DNA from: Rosenbergiella metrosideri
Lineage (GTDB): Bacteria > Pseudomonadota > Gammaproteobacteria > Enterobacterales > Enterobacteriaceae
Direction: 5' to 3'
Assembly: GCF_022602565.1 (NCBI RefSeq)
Contig: NZ_JALBCV010000001.1
Span: 1-64,000, forward strand
DNA length: 64,000 bases
Position numbers and translations under genes: made by a program. Numbering within the stretch: the stretch's first letter is position 1; every line of letters begins with the position of its first letter. Positions 32,208 to 41,800 of this stretch are shown here, in pieces. The notes under the pieces were generated by a model. The model was not told the origin of the DNA. It saw nothing but the letters and a program-made list of their open reading frames with translations, and searched no databases.

Positions 32208-33650
32208 TTATTCGACGGTGATGACGCGCTGTGTATTGGTGGTACCAGTCGCACCCATCACATCTCCTTGTGTGACAATGACTAAATCACCGGTCTGCAG
32301 ATAGCCTCTAGACTTAAGCAGTTTGACTGCATCGTGGACCGCCAGTAAGCCATCGGTATATCCGGAAATCGCAACGGGAGTCACCCCACGATAGAGCGCC
32401 GTGCTATTAAGTGTAGCTTCATGGCGTGAGAGGGCAAAGATAGGGAGCCCTGACGTGATACGAGATGTCATTAACGCAGTACGACCTGACTCGGTCATGG
32501 TGATGATCGCCGTTACCCCCTTTAGGTGGTTGGCTGCATACATGGCAGACATCGCGATCGCCTCTTCGATATTATCAAATTGAATATCTAATCGGTGGCG
32601 AGAGACATTCACTTTCGGGATTTTTTCGGCCCCGACACAGACATTCGCCATCGCCTGTACAGTCTCTGCAGGATATTGGCCGGCAGCTGTTTCGGCAGAA
32701 AGCATGACGGCATCTGTGCCATCTAAAACGGCATTAGCAACGTCCATAACCTCTGCACGCGTAGGCATCGGGTTGGTGATCATTGACTCCATCATCTGGG
32801 TTGCCGTGATACTGGCCCGATTTAATTGACGCGCGCGGCTAATAAGATTCTTCTGAATACCCACTAATTCAGGGTCGCCAATCTCAACGCCAAGATCGCC
32901 TCGTGCGACCATAACAACATCACTGGCCAGAATGATATCGTCCATAGCCGCTTGTGTCGCTACGGCCTCTGCGCGTTCGACTTTCGCAACTATTTTCGCT
33001 CGGCAACCCGCTTCTTCGGCCAGACGTCGAGCATAGCGTAAGTCATCACCACAGCGCGGGAAAGAGACGGCGAGGTAATCCACCCCAATTTTGGCCGCCG
33101 TAATGATATCGGCTTTATCTTTTTCGGTTAGGGCTTCAGCAGAGAGACCACCTCCCTGTTTATTAATCCCTTTATTATTCGATAGAGGACCGCCGACCGT
33201 GACCTCAGTTAAGATATTATCCCCTTCAACTGCAGTGACGCGTAATTGTACGCGGCCATCGTCCAGTAACAGAATATCGCCAGCTTTAACATCCTGAGGG
33301 AGTGCCTTATAATCGATTCCAACTTGCTGATGGGTTCCTTCACCTTTGGGTAACGACGCGTTTAAGGTGAAAAGATCCCCGATATTCAGGAAGATCTTAC
33401 CTTCGCGGAAGGTGGAGATACGAATTTTAGGTCCTTGTAAATCACCGAGAATTGCGACATGACGGCCCAATTTCTTTGCAATCGCTCTGACATTATTGGC
33501 GCGTGTGAGGTGGTCATCAGCAGAACCGTGGGAGAAGTTGAGTCGCACGACGTTCGCCCCCGCTGCAATCACTTTTTCTAGGTTATTATCGCGGTCAGTG
33601 GCAGGGCCTAATGTGGTAACAATTTTTGTTCTTCTAAGGCGTGGTGACAT
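32208..33650 (-). CDS. pykA: Pyruvate kinase II
   Basis: Glycolytic enzyme of 480 residues, the E. coli PykA length. It opens [14 protein letters not shown] and has MNFSHGS-type (here [11 protein letters not shown]), GDLQGPKI, the catalytic lysine region [23 protein letters not shown] and [12 protein letters not shown] chose the ATG at 33650 because similarity begins there; 22 more codons are open upstream. It faces away from zwf. In E. coli hexR lies between these two genes; here there are only 281 bases and no gene. Confidence 0.97.
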   Translation of the reverse strand: MSPRLRRTKIVTTLGPATDRDNNLEKVIAAGANVVRLNFSHGSADDHLTRANNVRAIAKKLGRHVAILGDLQGPKIRISTFREGKIFLNIGDLFTLNASLPKGEGTHQQVGIDYKALPQDVKAGDILLLDDGRVQLRVTAVEGDNILTEVTVGGPLSNNKGINKQGGGLSAEALTEKDKADIITAAKIGVDYLAVSFPRCGDDLRYARRLAEEAGCRAKIVAKVERAEAVATQAAMDDIILASDVVMVARGDLGVEIGDPELVGIQKNLISRARQLNRASITATQMMESMITNPMPTRAEVMDVANAVLDGTDAVMLSAETAAGQYPAETVQAMANVCVGAEKIPKVNVSRHRLDIQFDNIEEAIAMSAMYAANHLKGVTAIITMTESGRTALMTSRITSGLPIFALSRHEATLNSTALYRGVTPVAISGYTDGLLAVHDAVKLLKSRGYLQTGDLVIVTQGDVMGATGTTNTQRVITVE

Positions 33651-33829
33651 GGACAACTCCAGTAAGATCATCAGTGAAGAGAAAAGCCAGTTGTTGAGAA
33701 TAGGTATTACACTCAATATCGCAGAAAACGATAAATGCTCGCAATGATTTTAGGGTACAACTTTAGGAACCAGTTTAACAACCAATTAACGTGTCAACGG
33801 TAGTCGACATTGATTTCACACAGCAAACT

Positions 33830-33850
33830 GTTTACCTCACTACTGTAAAC
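33830..33850. promoter_or_regulatory. Inverted repeat upstream of zwf, possible operator
   Basis: GTTTAC (33830-33835), nine bases, GTAAAC (33845-33850), about 80 bases before zwf in the pykA-zwf gap. It does not fit the HexR box I know. It may be an operator for another regulator or chance. Confidence 0.3.
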
Positions 33851-33931
33851 GCAGTAAAGTGGGCAATAATATGAATCTAATGAACTCCTTAGCGGGTTTT
33901 CGCTACTTTACGTTAGAACGAGGAAAATAAA

Positions 33932-35419
33932 ATGGCGTCAACGCAAACAGTCCAGGCTTGCGACCTGGTAATTTTTGGAGCCAAGGGTGATCTGGCACGC
34001 CGTAAGCTATTACCTTCGTTATACCAACTGGAAAAAGCCGGCCAAATCAATGATGAAACGAAAATCATTGGCGTGGGTCGTGCAGAGTGGGATAAAGCGA
34101 CCTACACGCAAGAAGTTAATAAAGCGCTTAAAACCTTTATGAAAGAGGAGATCGATCAAGCGATTTGGGAAAAACTAAGCGCACGCTTAGATTTTTGTAA
34201 CCTAGACGTCAATGAATCGGCGCATTTCACGAAGTTAGGTAAGCTGCTAGACCAAAAAAATCGCGTAACGGTTAACTATTTCGCGATGCCACCAAGCACC
34301 TTCGGCGCAATTTGTAAGGGCCTGGGCCATGCGAAATTGAATGCTAAACCTGCTCGAGTGGTGATGGAAAAACCGTTGGGCACGTCTTTAGAGACGTCTC
34401 AAGAGATTAACGATAGTGTGGGTGAGTACTTTGACGAAAGCCAAGTTTTCCGCATCGACCATTATCTGGGTAAAGAGACGGTTTTAAACCTTCTCGCATT
34501 GCGTTTCGCCAATTCTATCTTCGTGAACAACTGGGACAACAAAACCATTGATCACGTACAGATTACGGTTGCGGAAGAAGTGGGAATCGAAGGGCGTTGG
34601 GGCTACTTTGATCAAGCGGGTCAAATGCGCGATATGGTACAAAACCACTTGCTGCAAGTGTTGACGATGATCGCTATGTCACCGCCATCCGACCTTACCG
34701 CCGCCAGCATTCGCGACGAAAAAATTAAAGTATTACGTTCATTACGTAAAATTGACCGCACCAACGTGCGTGAGAAGACCGTGCGTGGTCAATATACTGC
34801 TGGCTTTGTGCAAGGTAAAAAAGTCCCAGGTTATTTGGATGAAGAAGGGGCTAACAAAGCTAGCTCGACAGAAACCTTCGTTGCTATCCGCGTAGATATC
34901 GATAACTGGCGCTGGGCGGGAGTTCCATTCTACTTGCGTACTGGTAAACGCCTACCTGCGAAATGTTCTGAAGTTGTTGTTTACTTTAAAAACCCAGAAA
35001 TGAATCTGTTTAAAGAGTCTTACACGCAACTTCCGCAGAACAAGCTGACGATTCGTTTACAACCGGATGAAGGGGTCGATATCGAGATCCTGAACAAGGT
35101 GCCAGGGTTAGACCATAAACATAAGTTGCATACGACTAAACTAGACCTAAGTTTCTCCGAAACGTTTAACGAAAGTCATTTAGCCGATGCCTATGAACGT
35201 TTGTTATTGGAATCTATGCGTGGGATCCAAGCCTTGTTTGTTCACCGTGACGAAGTTGAAGCCGCGTGGACATGGGTTGATTCAATCATTGACGCCTGGG
35301 AGAAGGATGGCGAGTCGGCCAAACCTTACCAAGCGGGTACTTGGGGACCCGTTGCCTCGGTTGCCATGATCACCCGTGATGGGCGTTCTTGGAACGAGTC
35401 TGAAACCCCATTAGAGTAA
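33932..35419 (+). CDS. zwf: Glucose-6-phosphate 1-dehydrogenase
   Basis: First enzyme of the oxidative pentose phosphate pathway, 495 residues. It has the NADP loop GAKGDLARRKLLPSLY, the catalytic RIDHYLGKE, PFYLRTGKR, and the substrate-binding LQPDEGVDIEILNKVPG. In E. coli edd and eda follow; here a terminator and convergent purT follow at once, so the Entner-Doudoroff genes are not at this locus. Confidence 0.98.
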   Translation: MASTQTVQACDLVIFGAKGDLARRKLLPSLYQLEKAGQINDETKIIGVGRAEWDKATYTQEVNKALKTFMKEEIDQAIWEKLSARLDFCNLDVNESAHFTKLGKLLDQKNRVTVNYFAMPPSTFGAICKGLGHAKLNAKPARVVMEKPLGTSLETSQEINDSVGEYFDESQVFRIDHYLGKETVLNLLALRFANSIFVNNWDNKTIDHVQITVAEEVGIEGRWGYFDQAGQMRDMVQNHLLQVLTMIAMSPPSDLTAASIRDEKIKVLRSLRKIDRTNVREKTVRGQYTAGFVQGKKVPGYLDEEGANKASSTETFVAIRVDIDNWRWAGVPFYLRTGKRLPAKCSEVVVYFKNPEMNLFKESYTQLPQNKLTIRLQPDEGVDIEILNKVPGLDHKHKLHTTKLDLSFSETFNESHLADAYERLLLESMRGIQALFVHRDEVEAAWTWVDSIIDAWEKDGESAKPYQAGTWGPVASVAMITRDGRSWNESETPLE

Positions 35420-35424
35420 TCGAT

Positions 35425-35453
35425 AACCGCCAGCTAGACTGGCGGTTTTTTTT
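35425..35453 (+). terminator. zwf terminator
   Basis: AACCGCCAG and CTGGCGGTT form a 9-bp stem around CTAGA, followed by eight T, 6 bases after the zwf stop. It abuts the purT stop. Confidence 0.88.
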
Positions 35454-36636
35454 AGCTAGCGTCAGAGACCTCAATGGATGCAGCGCTGGCTAAAGCGACT
35501 GAGACGGCCTTCTCGACGGTCTCCTCTATCGCCAAGGCCACACCTAACCGTCTACGTCCCGCAATACTTGGTTTAGCAAAGAGTCTGATTTGTTGACCCG
35601 CCGCCATCGCTTTTTCAAGTCCAGTAAAACTCACTGCTTCGCTGTGGAGTGTCGGTAAAATAACTGCGGAAGCCGAAGGCCCATATTGACGAATATGACC
35701 GATAGGTAATCCCAAGAAAGCACGGACATGCAGAGCAAACTCAGAGAGATCTTGGGAGATAAGCGTGACTAGGCCGGTGTCATGCGGACGAGGAGAGACT
35801 TCACTGAAGATGACGTCATCACCTCGCACGAATAGTTCGACACCAAATAGGCCAAAACCTGAGAGGGCGGTAACGACTTTTCTAGCGATCTCTTGTGCAC
35901 GGGCTAAGGCAATGTCGCTCATTTGTTGCGGCTGCCACGATTCGCGGTAATCTCCTTCTTCCTGCCGATGCCCGATAGGTGCGCAGAAATGAATGCCATC
36001 GACGGCACTGACAGTGAGGAGGGTAATTTCGAAATCGAATTCCACTAACCCTTCAACAATAACTCGGCCCGCACCCGCACGACCCCCTTGTTGAGCATAC
36101 TCCCAGGCAGCATCGCACTGATCGCGGTGGCGAAGTAGACTTTGACCTTTACCAGAAGAGCTCATTATGGGTTTGACGAAACAAGGGAATCCTATGGCCT
36201 CGACCGCCTGCAGGAATTCGTGTTGCTGGCTAGCAAAACGGTAGCGGGAGGTCGGCAGCGCCAATTGCTCTGCCGCTAATTGCCGAATACCTTCACGATT
36301 CATGGTGAGTTGAGTGGCCCGTGCGCAAGGCACCACGGTTACGCCTGTGGCTTCCAACTCTACCAGAGTCTCAGTCGCAATAGCCTCGATTTCCGGTACG
36401 ATAAAATCAGGCTGTTCCAGAGCGATCACCGATTTTAAAGCTTCGCCATTCAACATATCGATGACATAGGCGCGGTGGGCGACGTGCATCGCAGGGGCGT
36501 TTTCATAGCGATCTACGCCAATGACTTCAATACCTAACCGCTGGCATTCGATAGCGACTTCTTTCCCCAACTCCCCACAACCCAATAACATCACTTTGGT
36601 TGCATTTTCACGTAACGCGGTGCCGAACTTTCGCAT
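35452..36636 (-). CDS. purT: Formate-dependent GAR transformylase PurT
   Basis: PurT makes formyl-GAR from GAR, formate and ATP in purine synthesis. It is an ATP-grasp enzyme: [57 protein letters not shown] and [12 protein letters not shown] are all present. The ATG at 36636 with GGGAAAG upstream gives 394 residues (E. coli 392). A PurR box lies 42 bases upstream. Confidence 0.96.
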   Translation of the reverse strand: MRKFGTALRENATKVMLLGCGELGKEVAIECQRLGIEVIGVDRYENAPAMHVAHRAYVIDMLNGEALKSVIALEQPDFIVPEIEAIATETLVELEATGVTVVPCARATQLTMNREGIRQLAAEQLALPTSRYRFASQQHEFLQAVEAIGFPCFVKPIMSSSGKGQSLLRHRDQCDAAWEYAQQGGRAGAGRVIVEGLVEFDFEITLLTVSAVDGIHFCAPIGHRQEEGDYRESWQPQQMSDIALARAQEIARKVVTALSGFGLFGVELFVRGDDVIFSEVSPRPHDTGLVTLISQDLSEFALHVRAFLGLPIGHIRQYGPSASAVILPTLHSEAVSFTGLEKAMAAGQQIRLFAKPSIAGRRRLGVALAIEETVEKAVSVALASAASIEVSDAS

Positions 36637-36677
36637 AACACTTTCCCAAGCTAAAAAATAATCGCCAATAAGTTTAA

Positions 36678-36693
36678 ACGAAAACGTTTGCGT
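36678..36693. promoter_or_regulatory. PurR operator upstream of purT
   Basis: ACGAAAACGTTTGCGT differs by one base from the PurR palindrome ACGCAAACGTTTGCGT. It lies just upstream of purT on the promoter side, so purine repression of purT is expected. Confidence 0.8.
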
Positions 36694-36786
36694 TAGCACG
36701 TCCAGCGATAAACACTGTAAAACAGGTAAGGCCTAAAGAAACATGCGATAATAAGGATATCACTCTCTCAATCGGTAGCTAACACC

Positions 36787-38850
36787 ATGATGACTCCTCC
36801 TCAAGCCCGACGAATCCCATTCTTTCACCGAATGCACGGTGAAAAACGCGAAGATAATTTTGCCTGGCTGCGCGATGATGAGCGCGCGGATCCCGACGTT
36901 ATTGACTATCTGGTGGCTGAAAATCAGTGGTGCGAGCAACAACTGGCCCCGCTCGCCGACCTTGAAGCGACGCTCTATGAGGAGATGACCGCGAGAATTC
37001 CCGGCAATGATCATTCGGTTCCTTTTTTGAAATCGGGGCATTGGTACCAACAGCGCTACCAGCAGGGGGATGACTATCCTCATTGGGTATGGCGCAACGA
37101 TACTGAAAGCGCATCCTGGCAAACCTTATTGGATTGTAATGAACGCGCTCGTCACGCTGAGTATTACGAGTTGGGTGCATTAGAAATCACGGCCGATCAT
37201 CAATATATGGCGGTGACGGAAGATTATCTGTCACGACGGGAATATGTGTTACGAATTCAACGATTGACCGACCAAACCTGGCTAGACACAGTGATCGAAG
37301 GAATTTCCCCTTCGATTGTTTGGGCCAACGATGGCCAGACGCTATTTTATATCAAGCAGGATCCCCAGACCTTGTTACCTTGGCAGGTTTGGCGTCATAG
37401 ATTAGGCACTGATCCGGCAGCGGATTGTTTAGTTTATGAAGAACAAGATGATAGCTATTACGTAAGCTTAACTGGGAGCAGCTCTGAACAACGACTTTTC
37501 ATTGTGTTAGAGAGTTCGACGACGAGCGAGGCATGGGTTATCGATGCGGACAAGCCACACTTAGCCCCGCGTTGCATTATCCCTAGACGTGAAAACCATG
37601 AATACAGTATCGATCACTTCCAAGGGCATTATTATCTTCGCTCAAATCGAGAAGGGCTTAACTTTGGGCTGTATCGTTGTGTTGATACTGAAGCGACTGA
37701 GGATGGCTGGCAGCAAGTTATTGCTGTATCTGAAGAGCGTATTATTGAAGATTTCCAACTCTTTAACGACTGGCTCGTTACGGAAGAACGCCTGCAGGGT
37801 AGAGTGGTTCTCTGCCAATATACGCTTACGGGAGGGCAGCGATTGCTATTACCGAAGCAGGCCGAAAATGGCGTGGTATGGATTGGGCATAACCCTGATG
37901 CTAACAGTACAGGCTTACGTTTTGGTTATAGCAGCCTGACCACGCCGACGACAACCTATGAATGGGATCTTAACACTCATCGCTTAACGCTGTTAAAGCA
38001 AGTCCATATTCCGCTTTATGAGGAGAGCGATTATGAAAGCGATTGGCGGTGGTTAACCATGCGTGATGGCGTTCAGGTACCAGTATCCCTCGTTTGGCGT
38101 AAGGACAGTCTACAATCCGGTCAGAATCCACTGCTGGTCTATGGCTATGGCGCATACGGGGCGGCGCTAGAGGCTGACTTTAGCTTCACGCGTCAAAGCT
38201 TACTCGATCGAGGATTTATTTATGCCATGGTGCATGTGCGCGGCGGAGGGGAGCTTGGCCGCGCATGGTACGACGCCGGACGGCTTGGCAATAAAATGAA
38301 TAGTTTTTACGATTTTATTGACGCGACAGAGCAACTGTTGGCACAAGGCATTGGCGATCCGCAACGCTGTTATGCTATGGGTGGAAGTGCGGGGGGACTA
38401 TTAGTGGCGGCGGTAAGTAACATCGCGCCGACCTTGTTCCACGGTATTCTTGCGCAGGTTCCCTTTGTCGATGTGGTCAGCACCATGTTAGACGAAAGCA
38501 TCCCTCTGACTACCGGTGAGTATGAAGAATGGGGCAATCCTAATAGCGAGGCAGACTATATGACCATTAAAGCCTACAGCCCGTACGATAATGTCCGTAG
38601 ACAAGATTACCCTCACCTTTTCGTGACGACAGGCTTACATGATTCACAAGTTCAGTATTGGGAGCCTGCGAAGTGGGTGGCTAAGCTTAGAGAACTGAAA
38701 ACCGATGATCATCAATTGCTACTGTACACCGATCTTGATGCAGGACATGGTGGGAAATCCGGGCGCTATCAAGCCTATGTTGATATCGCTCGGGAGTGCA
38801 GTTTCTTGGTCGGCTTATCCAGCGGAATATGGCCTAACTCTTCAGTTTAG
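36787..38850 (+). CDS. ptrB: Oligopeptidase B (protease II)
   Basis: Prolyl-oligopeptidase-family serine peptidase (S9A) cutting after Arg/Lys in short peptides; cytoplasmic. The 687-residue protein has an N-terminal beta-propeller and a C-terminal hydrolase with [25 protein letters not shown], the nucleophile in [11 protein letters not shown], and the final PEH-like [10 protein letters not shown] and [10 protein letters not shown] catalytic regions. It is divergent from purT, and its last 17 bases overlap holE on the other strand. Confidence 0.95.
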   Translation: MMTPPQARRIPFFHRMHGEKREDNFAWLRDDERADPDVIDYLVAENQWCEQQLAPLADLEATLYEEMTARIPGNDHSVPFLKSGHWYQQRYQQGDDYPHWVWRNDTESASWQTLLDCNERARHAEYYELGALEITADHQYMAVTEDYLSRREYVLRIQRLTDQTWLDTVIEGISPSIVWANDGQTLFYIKQDPQTLLPWQVWRHRLGTDPAADCLVYEEQDDSYYVSLTGSSSEQRLFIVLESSTTSEAWVIDADKPHLAPRCIIPRRENHEYSIDHFQGHYYLRSNREGLNFGLYRCVDTEATEDGWQQVIAVSEERIIEDFQLFNDWLVTEERLQGRVVLCQYTLTGGQRLLLPKQAENGVVWIGHNPDANSTGLRFGYSSLTTPTTTYEWDLNTHRLTLLKQVHIPLYEESDYESDWRWLTMRDGVQVPVSLVWRKDSLQSGQNPLLVYGYGAYGAALEADFSFTRQSLLDRGFIYAMVHVRGGGELGRAWYDAGRLGNKMNSFYDFIDATEQLLAQGIGDPQRCYAMGGSAGGLLVAAVSNIAPTLFHGILAQVPFVDVVSTMLDESIPLTTGEYEEWGNPNSEADYMTIKAYSPYDNVRRQDYPHLFVTTGLHDSQVQYWEPAKWVAKLRELKTDDHQLLLYTDLDAGHGGKSGRYQAYVDIARECSFLVGLSSGIWPNSSV

Positions 38851-39067
38851 GTTCATAGGGTAATCGTGACAACGTCACAGAAAGCTGGCGATAGGTCGTC
38901 AGTTTTTCTTGAAAGTGCGCACGTAAGGACTCGGGTTGCTCGTTTTCGATATGAATTGGTATCACTGGCATATTGTAACGCTCTTTAAAGGCGACCCCAG
39001 CGGCGGCTAACTCGGTATTCAGTTGATCTTTCGCTTCTGCACTCAGTACAGCGAGATTGTATGTCAT
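38834..39067 (-). CDS. holE: DNA polymerase III theta subunit
   Basis: Small core subunit that stabilises the epsilon proofreading exonuclease. The 77-residue product has the signature [18 protein letters not shown] and the end [13 protein letters not shown] chose the ATG at 39067, which is preceded by GAGGAGGAA, over an upstream frame extension of 19 codons. It is convergent with ptrB. Confidence 0.93.
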   Translation of the reverse strand: MTYNLAVLSAEAKDQLNTELAAAGVAFKERYNMPVIPIHIENEQPESLRAHFQEKLTTYRQLSVTLSRLPYEPKLKS

Positions 39068-39200
39068 GGTGAAGTGTTCCTCCTCGGCAGGTAAGCGTTT
39101 AAAACTGATGCTTTCTTCTGCCACTTGAATGCGTCATTTGCTACACTGTGCGTTAAGTCACATGGCGGTTTTATTATTACGAATTTAAGGCACTATTCCA

Positions 39201-39542
39201 ATGAAAAAACTCTTATCCGTACTTTTACTTACTCTGATTAGTAGTCAATCCTTTGCTTCTGAAGTGATTACGGTGAGTCGACGCGAAATCGGTAAGCAAC
39301 AGTGGCCGCTCACCCGAGAAGAGATTATGTTACGTTGCGATAAGGATGGTGGCCTCTTTGCTATTAATGACAGTACGCTTATGCAATACCCGCTGAATGC
39401 CATTGCACAACAAAATGTTGATCAGAGAAAAAGCCAAGGTCAGCCTATTACATTGATTCAGGCCGATGATCCTCAACAGCCAGGCAAAAAAATGGACCTC
39501 TCACCGTTAACGTCTCGCGCTCAAGCTTTGTGTGGGCAGTAA
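39201..39542 (+). CDS. yebY: YebY family periplasmic protein (DUF2511)
   Basis: 113-residue protein with a cleavable signal peptide (about 1-19, ending SFAS). The mature part matches YebY: VITVSRREIGKQQWPLTREEIML, QYPLNAIAQ and DDPQQPGKKMDLSPL, with two cysteines. In E. coli it is the last gene of yobA-yebZ-yebY, thought to handle copper. Here yobA (CopC-like) and yebZ (CopD-like) are absent and holE is the direct neighbour. Confidence 0.88.
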   Translation: MKKLLSVLLLTLISSQSFASEVITVSRREIGKQQWPLTREEIMLRCDKDGGLFAINDSTLMQYPLNAIAQQNVDQRKSQGQPITLIQADDPQQPGKKMDLSPLTSRAQALCGQ

Positions 39543-39588
39543 TTATTCAACGACTTAACCGTTAAGCGTAGTAACACTGATTCAATTG

Positions 39589-39618
39589 AAAGGGGGTCGA
39601 TTAAGGCCCTCTTTTCTT
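39589..39618 (+). terminator. Probable yebY terminator
   Basis: AAAGGGGG (39589-39596) can pair with CCCTCTTT across a 10-base loop with one mismatch; TTTTCTTT follows. Confidence 0.5.
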
Positions 39619-39742
39619 TCCTATAACGTTGATCTTGCGCAAACCATTGCGAGTTACTCCTCTCGTCTTAACGTCCAACCCCTTAGAATTAGTAGTCAGC
39701 TAGCACACTTTTCTTATGCTCGCTCTATACAAGGGGATCGGT

Positions 39743-40288
39743 ATGCATTCTAAAATCAATTGTAAGGTGATTATTTGGGCGACTCTGTTAGCAGGATTTA
39801 TGAGTTCGTTGGTTAAATGGGGATCAGAAGTCAATATGCCTCCGCGCGTTGCAGGTGAAATATCCCCACCCGGTGCCCATATTGATGCCTGGCTAGGGTG
39901 GGCAGGGATAAATCAGCATTCGCTTGACTACCTTTATCAGGGAAATTCTGTTTTGGGGGCGGTAACGCTCTACCATTGGTTATTTAGCTTTGTCTTTGCT
40001 TTTGTCTATGTTGCGGGTGCCTATTACTGGCCGAAGATCCGTATGGGCTATGGCGTAGTCTATGGTGTAGTGATCACGGTGGTGATGCATGGCTTTCTTA
40101 TCCCAGCGTTGGGATTTCGTCAGCCAATTTATGATGAGGGCAAAACGGGGTGGTTATGGAACCTTAATGGTTATGAGCTGTGGAGTGAAATTATTGGGCA
40201 TATCTGTTGGTCAATGAGCATTGAGTTTAGCCTGATTGCCGTATTAGCACTCTGCGCTCAGCCCATCAAAGGGACGTGGCGTCGATAA
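39743..40288 (+). CDS. YagU family inner membrane protein (DUF1440)
   Basis: About 181 residues with four likely membrane segments (about 5-24, 70-95, 104-125, 150-170). The opening SSLVKWGSEVNMPPR and the GHICWSMSIE end match YagU, an inner-membrane protein linked to acid resistance in E. coli; the central part is more divergent. I chose the ATG at 39743 (AAGGGG upstream) over an ATG-less extension of nine codons. It is convergent with the unknown gene at 40336-40809. Confidence 0.82.
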   Translation: MHSKINCKVIIWATLLAGFMSSLVKWGSEVNMPPRVAGEISPPGAHIDAWLGWAGINQHSLDYLYQGNSVLGAVTLYHWLFSFVFAFVYVAGAYYWPKIRMGYGVVYGVVITVVMHGFLIPALGFRQPIYDEGKTGWLWNLNGYELWSEIIGHICWSMSIEFSLIAVLALCAQPIKGTWRR

Positions 40289-40294
40289 CACAAG

Positions 40295-40327
40295 TCGACA
40301 CCGAATCGTAATAGGGTTCGGTGTCGA
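40295..40327. terminator. Hairpin between convergent genes
   Basis: TCGACACCGAA and TTCGGTGTCGA form a perfect 11-bp stem with an 11-base loop between two convergent stops. No strong T run follows on either side. Confidence 0.55.
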
Positions 40328-40335
40328 AAGCAGCT

Positions 40336-40809
40336 TTAGGGCTTAATCGGTGTGGACGCCACTGGCGGCGTGCTCTCTTCGAGTTTTTCACCGTTTTTCT
40401 CTTTCTCTTTTATCTCTTTTTTCACCCACGCACGGTCTTCTTCTGTCAGTTCTGAGGCATGTGTATTACTACTGCTTAATAACCAATAGAGCATCGCCAG
40501 TTGTGTCAGTCTTACACCACTGTTGCCCCGAGTGTTAATCGCATTTTTAAGCCGTTGCGATGGCGCCTGTTGGCTAAGGGAACGGTACTGTTCTGCTCCA
40601 GGAATACCTTTTTTACCTGAGGCGGCAGCATTCTGTTGCGCCGTCGGCGCGGCTGTGGCGGTAGGAGGAGTCTTTTGCTGCACTGGGCGTTTAAACATCT
40701 TCGACGACCCAAAGCCCCTTGATGAGAACGAACGCGCGTCGCTAAAGGTGGAGACGGTCATTAGTAGAGCAGGCAACAAGATGAGTAGGGGGCGGGCAAT
40801 TTTTTTCAT
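40336..40809 (-). CDS. Hypothetical exported protein
   Basis: 157 residues with a clear signal peptide (about 1-25, cleavage near SDARS). The mature part starts with Ser/Gly/Phe-rich sequence (SFSSRGFGSSKMFKRP), a Gln/Ala/Pro/Thr-rich linker (about 43-65), a hydrophobic stretch (LTQLAMLYWLLSSS, about 100-113), and a charged Lys/Glu-rich tail. I do not recognise the family. The ATG touches the stop of the short upstream frame 40809-40982 (TAATG), suggesting coupled translation. There is no counterpart at this place in E. coli. Confidence 0.7.
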   Translation of the reverse strand: MKKIARPLLILLPALLMTVSTFSDARSFSSRGFGSSKMFKRPVQQKTPPTATAAPTAQQNAAASGKKGIPGAEQYRSLSQQAPSQRLKNAINTRGNSGVRLTQLAMLYWLLSSSNTHASELTEEDRAWVKKEIKEKEKNGEKLEESTPPVASTPIKP

Positions 40810-40982
40810 TATAGTTCCCAGAAGATAAAAAGAGTCAATAAGGGCAGTAGTGGACCCTGTAAGATGAGGACTGGGAGATTATACCAAGATAGTGCTGAAC
40901 GGTTGCGGGTACCAATGTAAAGATTCACAATTATCCTCAAGGCCTGGTGGGTAAGTTGACGTAACTTTGAATTTATTGACAT
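40809..40982 (-). CDS. Possible small membrane protein
   Basis: 57 codons from the ATG at 40982, with GAGGTGG-type purine-rich sequence upstream. The N-terminal half is basic and polar; the C-terminal half is hydrophobic (LPVLILQGPLLPLLTLFIF), like a single membrane segment. Its TAA shares a base with the ATG of the exported-protein gene downstream. Unrecognised; supported only by the coupling, the ribosome binding site and the membrane-like tail. Confidence 0.38.
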   Translation of the reverse strand: MSINSKLRQLTHQALRIIVNLYIGTRNRSALSWYNLPVLILQGPLLPLLTLFIFWEL

Positions 40983-41054
40983 TATCCACCACCTCATATT
41001 CGAGCTATGGTAAGCCTTAGGTTTAGCTATACCTGTAAATGATATAAGCGGCTT

Positions 41055-41365
41055 GATAGAGAGGGTGTTAAGTGAGTCTACGATAGAAGCAAGGTTGATT
41101 TGGAGACCTTACATACTCACTTGAATCATATGCTCGCAAACTGGAACCTAAAAAATTATAACCACAATGATTGGTTTTATGGAACGGGTCAACTTCCTAA
41201 ATGGTTGGGGTATTCCCTAGGTTCAGATTGATTCCTTTGTATCTACGCTCAGCAACATCAGCAACATCAGCAACATCAGCAACATCAGCAACATCAGCAA
41301 AGCCGTCCTCGCTTGTAGCTATGCATCCCGATGCGTTTATTACTTATTTGAAAGATGGAGGTTAG
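41055..41365 (+). pseudogene. Remnant of DUF2268-type (YjaZ-like) gene
   Basis: The frame beginning near 41055 reads RLDREGVK, TGA (41073-41075), then about 50 residues ending DWFYGTGQLPKWLGYSLG, then TGA (41229-41231). Shifting frame just before that stop gives LIPLYL, a Ser-Ala-Thr repeat, and SSLVAMHPDAFITYLKDGG with a stop at 41363-41365. The WFYG-LPKW-GYSLG pattern followed by a -YL- helix resembles the C-terminal end of DUF2268 putative zinc peptidases. The HExxH half is not recognisable upstream. The stop, the frameshift and the missing N-terminus show it is dead. Confidence 0.5.
41250..41300 (+). repeat. Tandem 9-bp repeat, CAGCAACAT x 5.7
   Basis: Five identical copies of CAGCAACAT (41250-41294) plus CAGCAA. 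It lies inside the gene remnant and would encode Ser-Ala-Thr or Gln-Gln-His repeats depending on frame. Because the unit is a multiple of three, copy change keeps frame. Confidence 0.95.
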
Positions 41366-41800
41366 TTGAATGGTATATGAGCCTTGCTTATAAACGTATA
41401 TAGTTAAATTTAACAGCCAAAGATTTTATGACCTCGCTAAATCTCTATATTAGTGATGATTTTCTTAAACTGCCTGAAACTGCGAGTGCTTTCAATTGAG
41501 TAGATTGCATATCTCGTTATCCGCGTAATACAGTTACTTCAGCTTAACTTTTTTATGTGCAAATGAAAAATAATCAAAGTATTAGTGTTCTCCATTTATG
41601 CGCACCACCTCAATACTGTCGAGGTGATATTTAGGAGCTTAGGATCAAAGTACTTTGGGGGCCCTTGATATTAATGCTGACCCTTTCACTGATTAGCGTT
41701 TGATTTCATAAGATCGATAACAAACGCCAGTGACGTAATCAGAGTTGACTATTTTTTATTAATACATGCGTAACCGACATTCCCCACCTATTGGCCACAC
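41366..41800. other. AT-rich gap without a recognisable gene
   Basis: About 435 bases between the gene remnant and rsmF. No open frame of useful length on either strand, no strong terminator, and no RNA gene I recognise. Probably decaying sequence plus whatever lies downstream of rsmF. Confidence 0.6.

Noticed and set aside
39543-39742. Possible SdsR/RyeA sRNA locus after yebY, as in E. coli
   Set aside because: No segment resembles the SdsR sequence I know; only a terminator-like hairpin is present.
40523-40828. 101-codon plus-strand frame opposite the unknown exported-protein gene
   Set aside because: The minus-strand frame has a signal peptide and ATG coupling; the plus-strand product is Cys/Ala-rich antisense without features.
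41250-41300. CRISPR-like or satellite array
   Set aside because: Units are 9 bp, directly adjacent, with no spacers; a simple tandem repeat.
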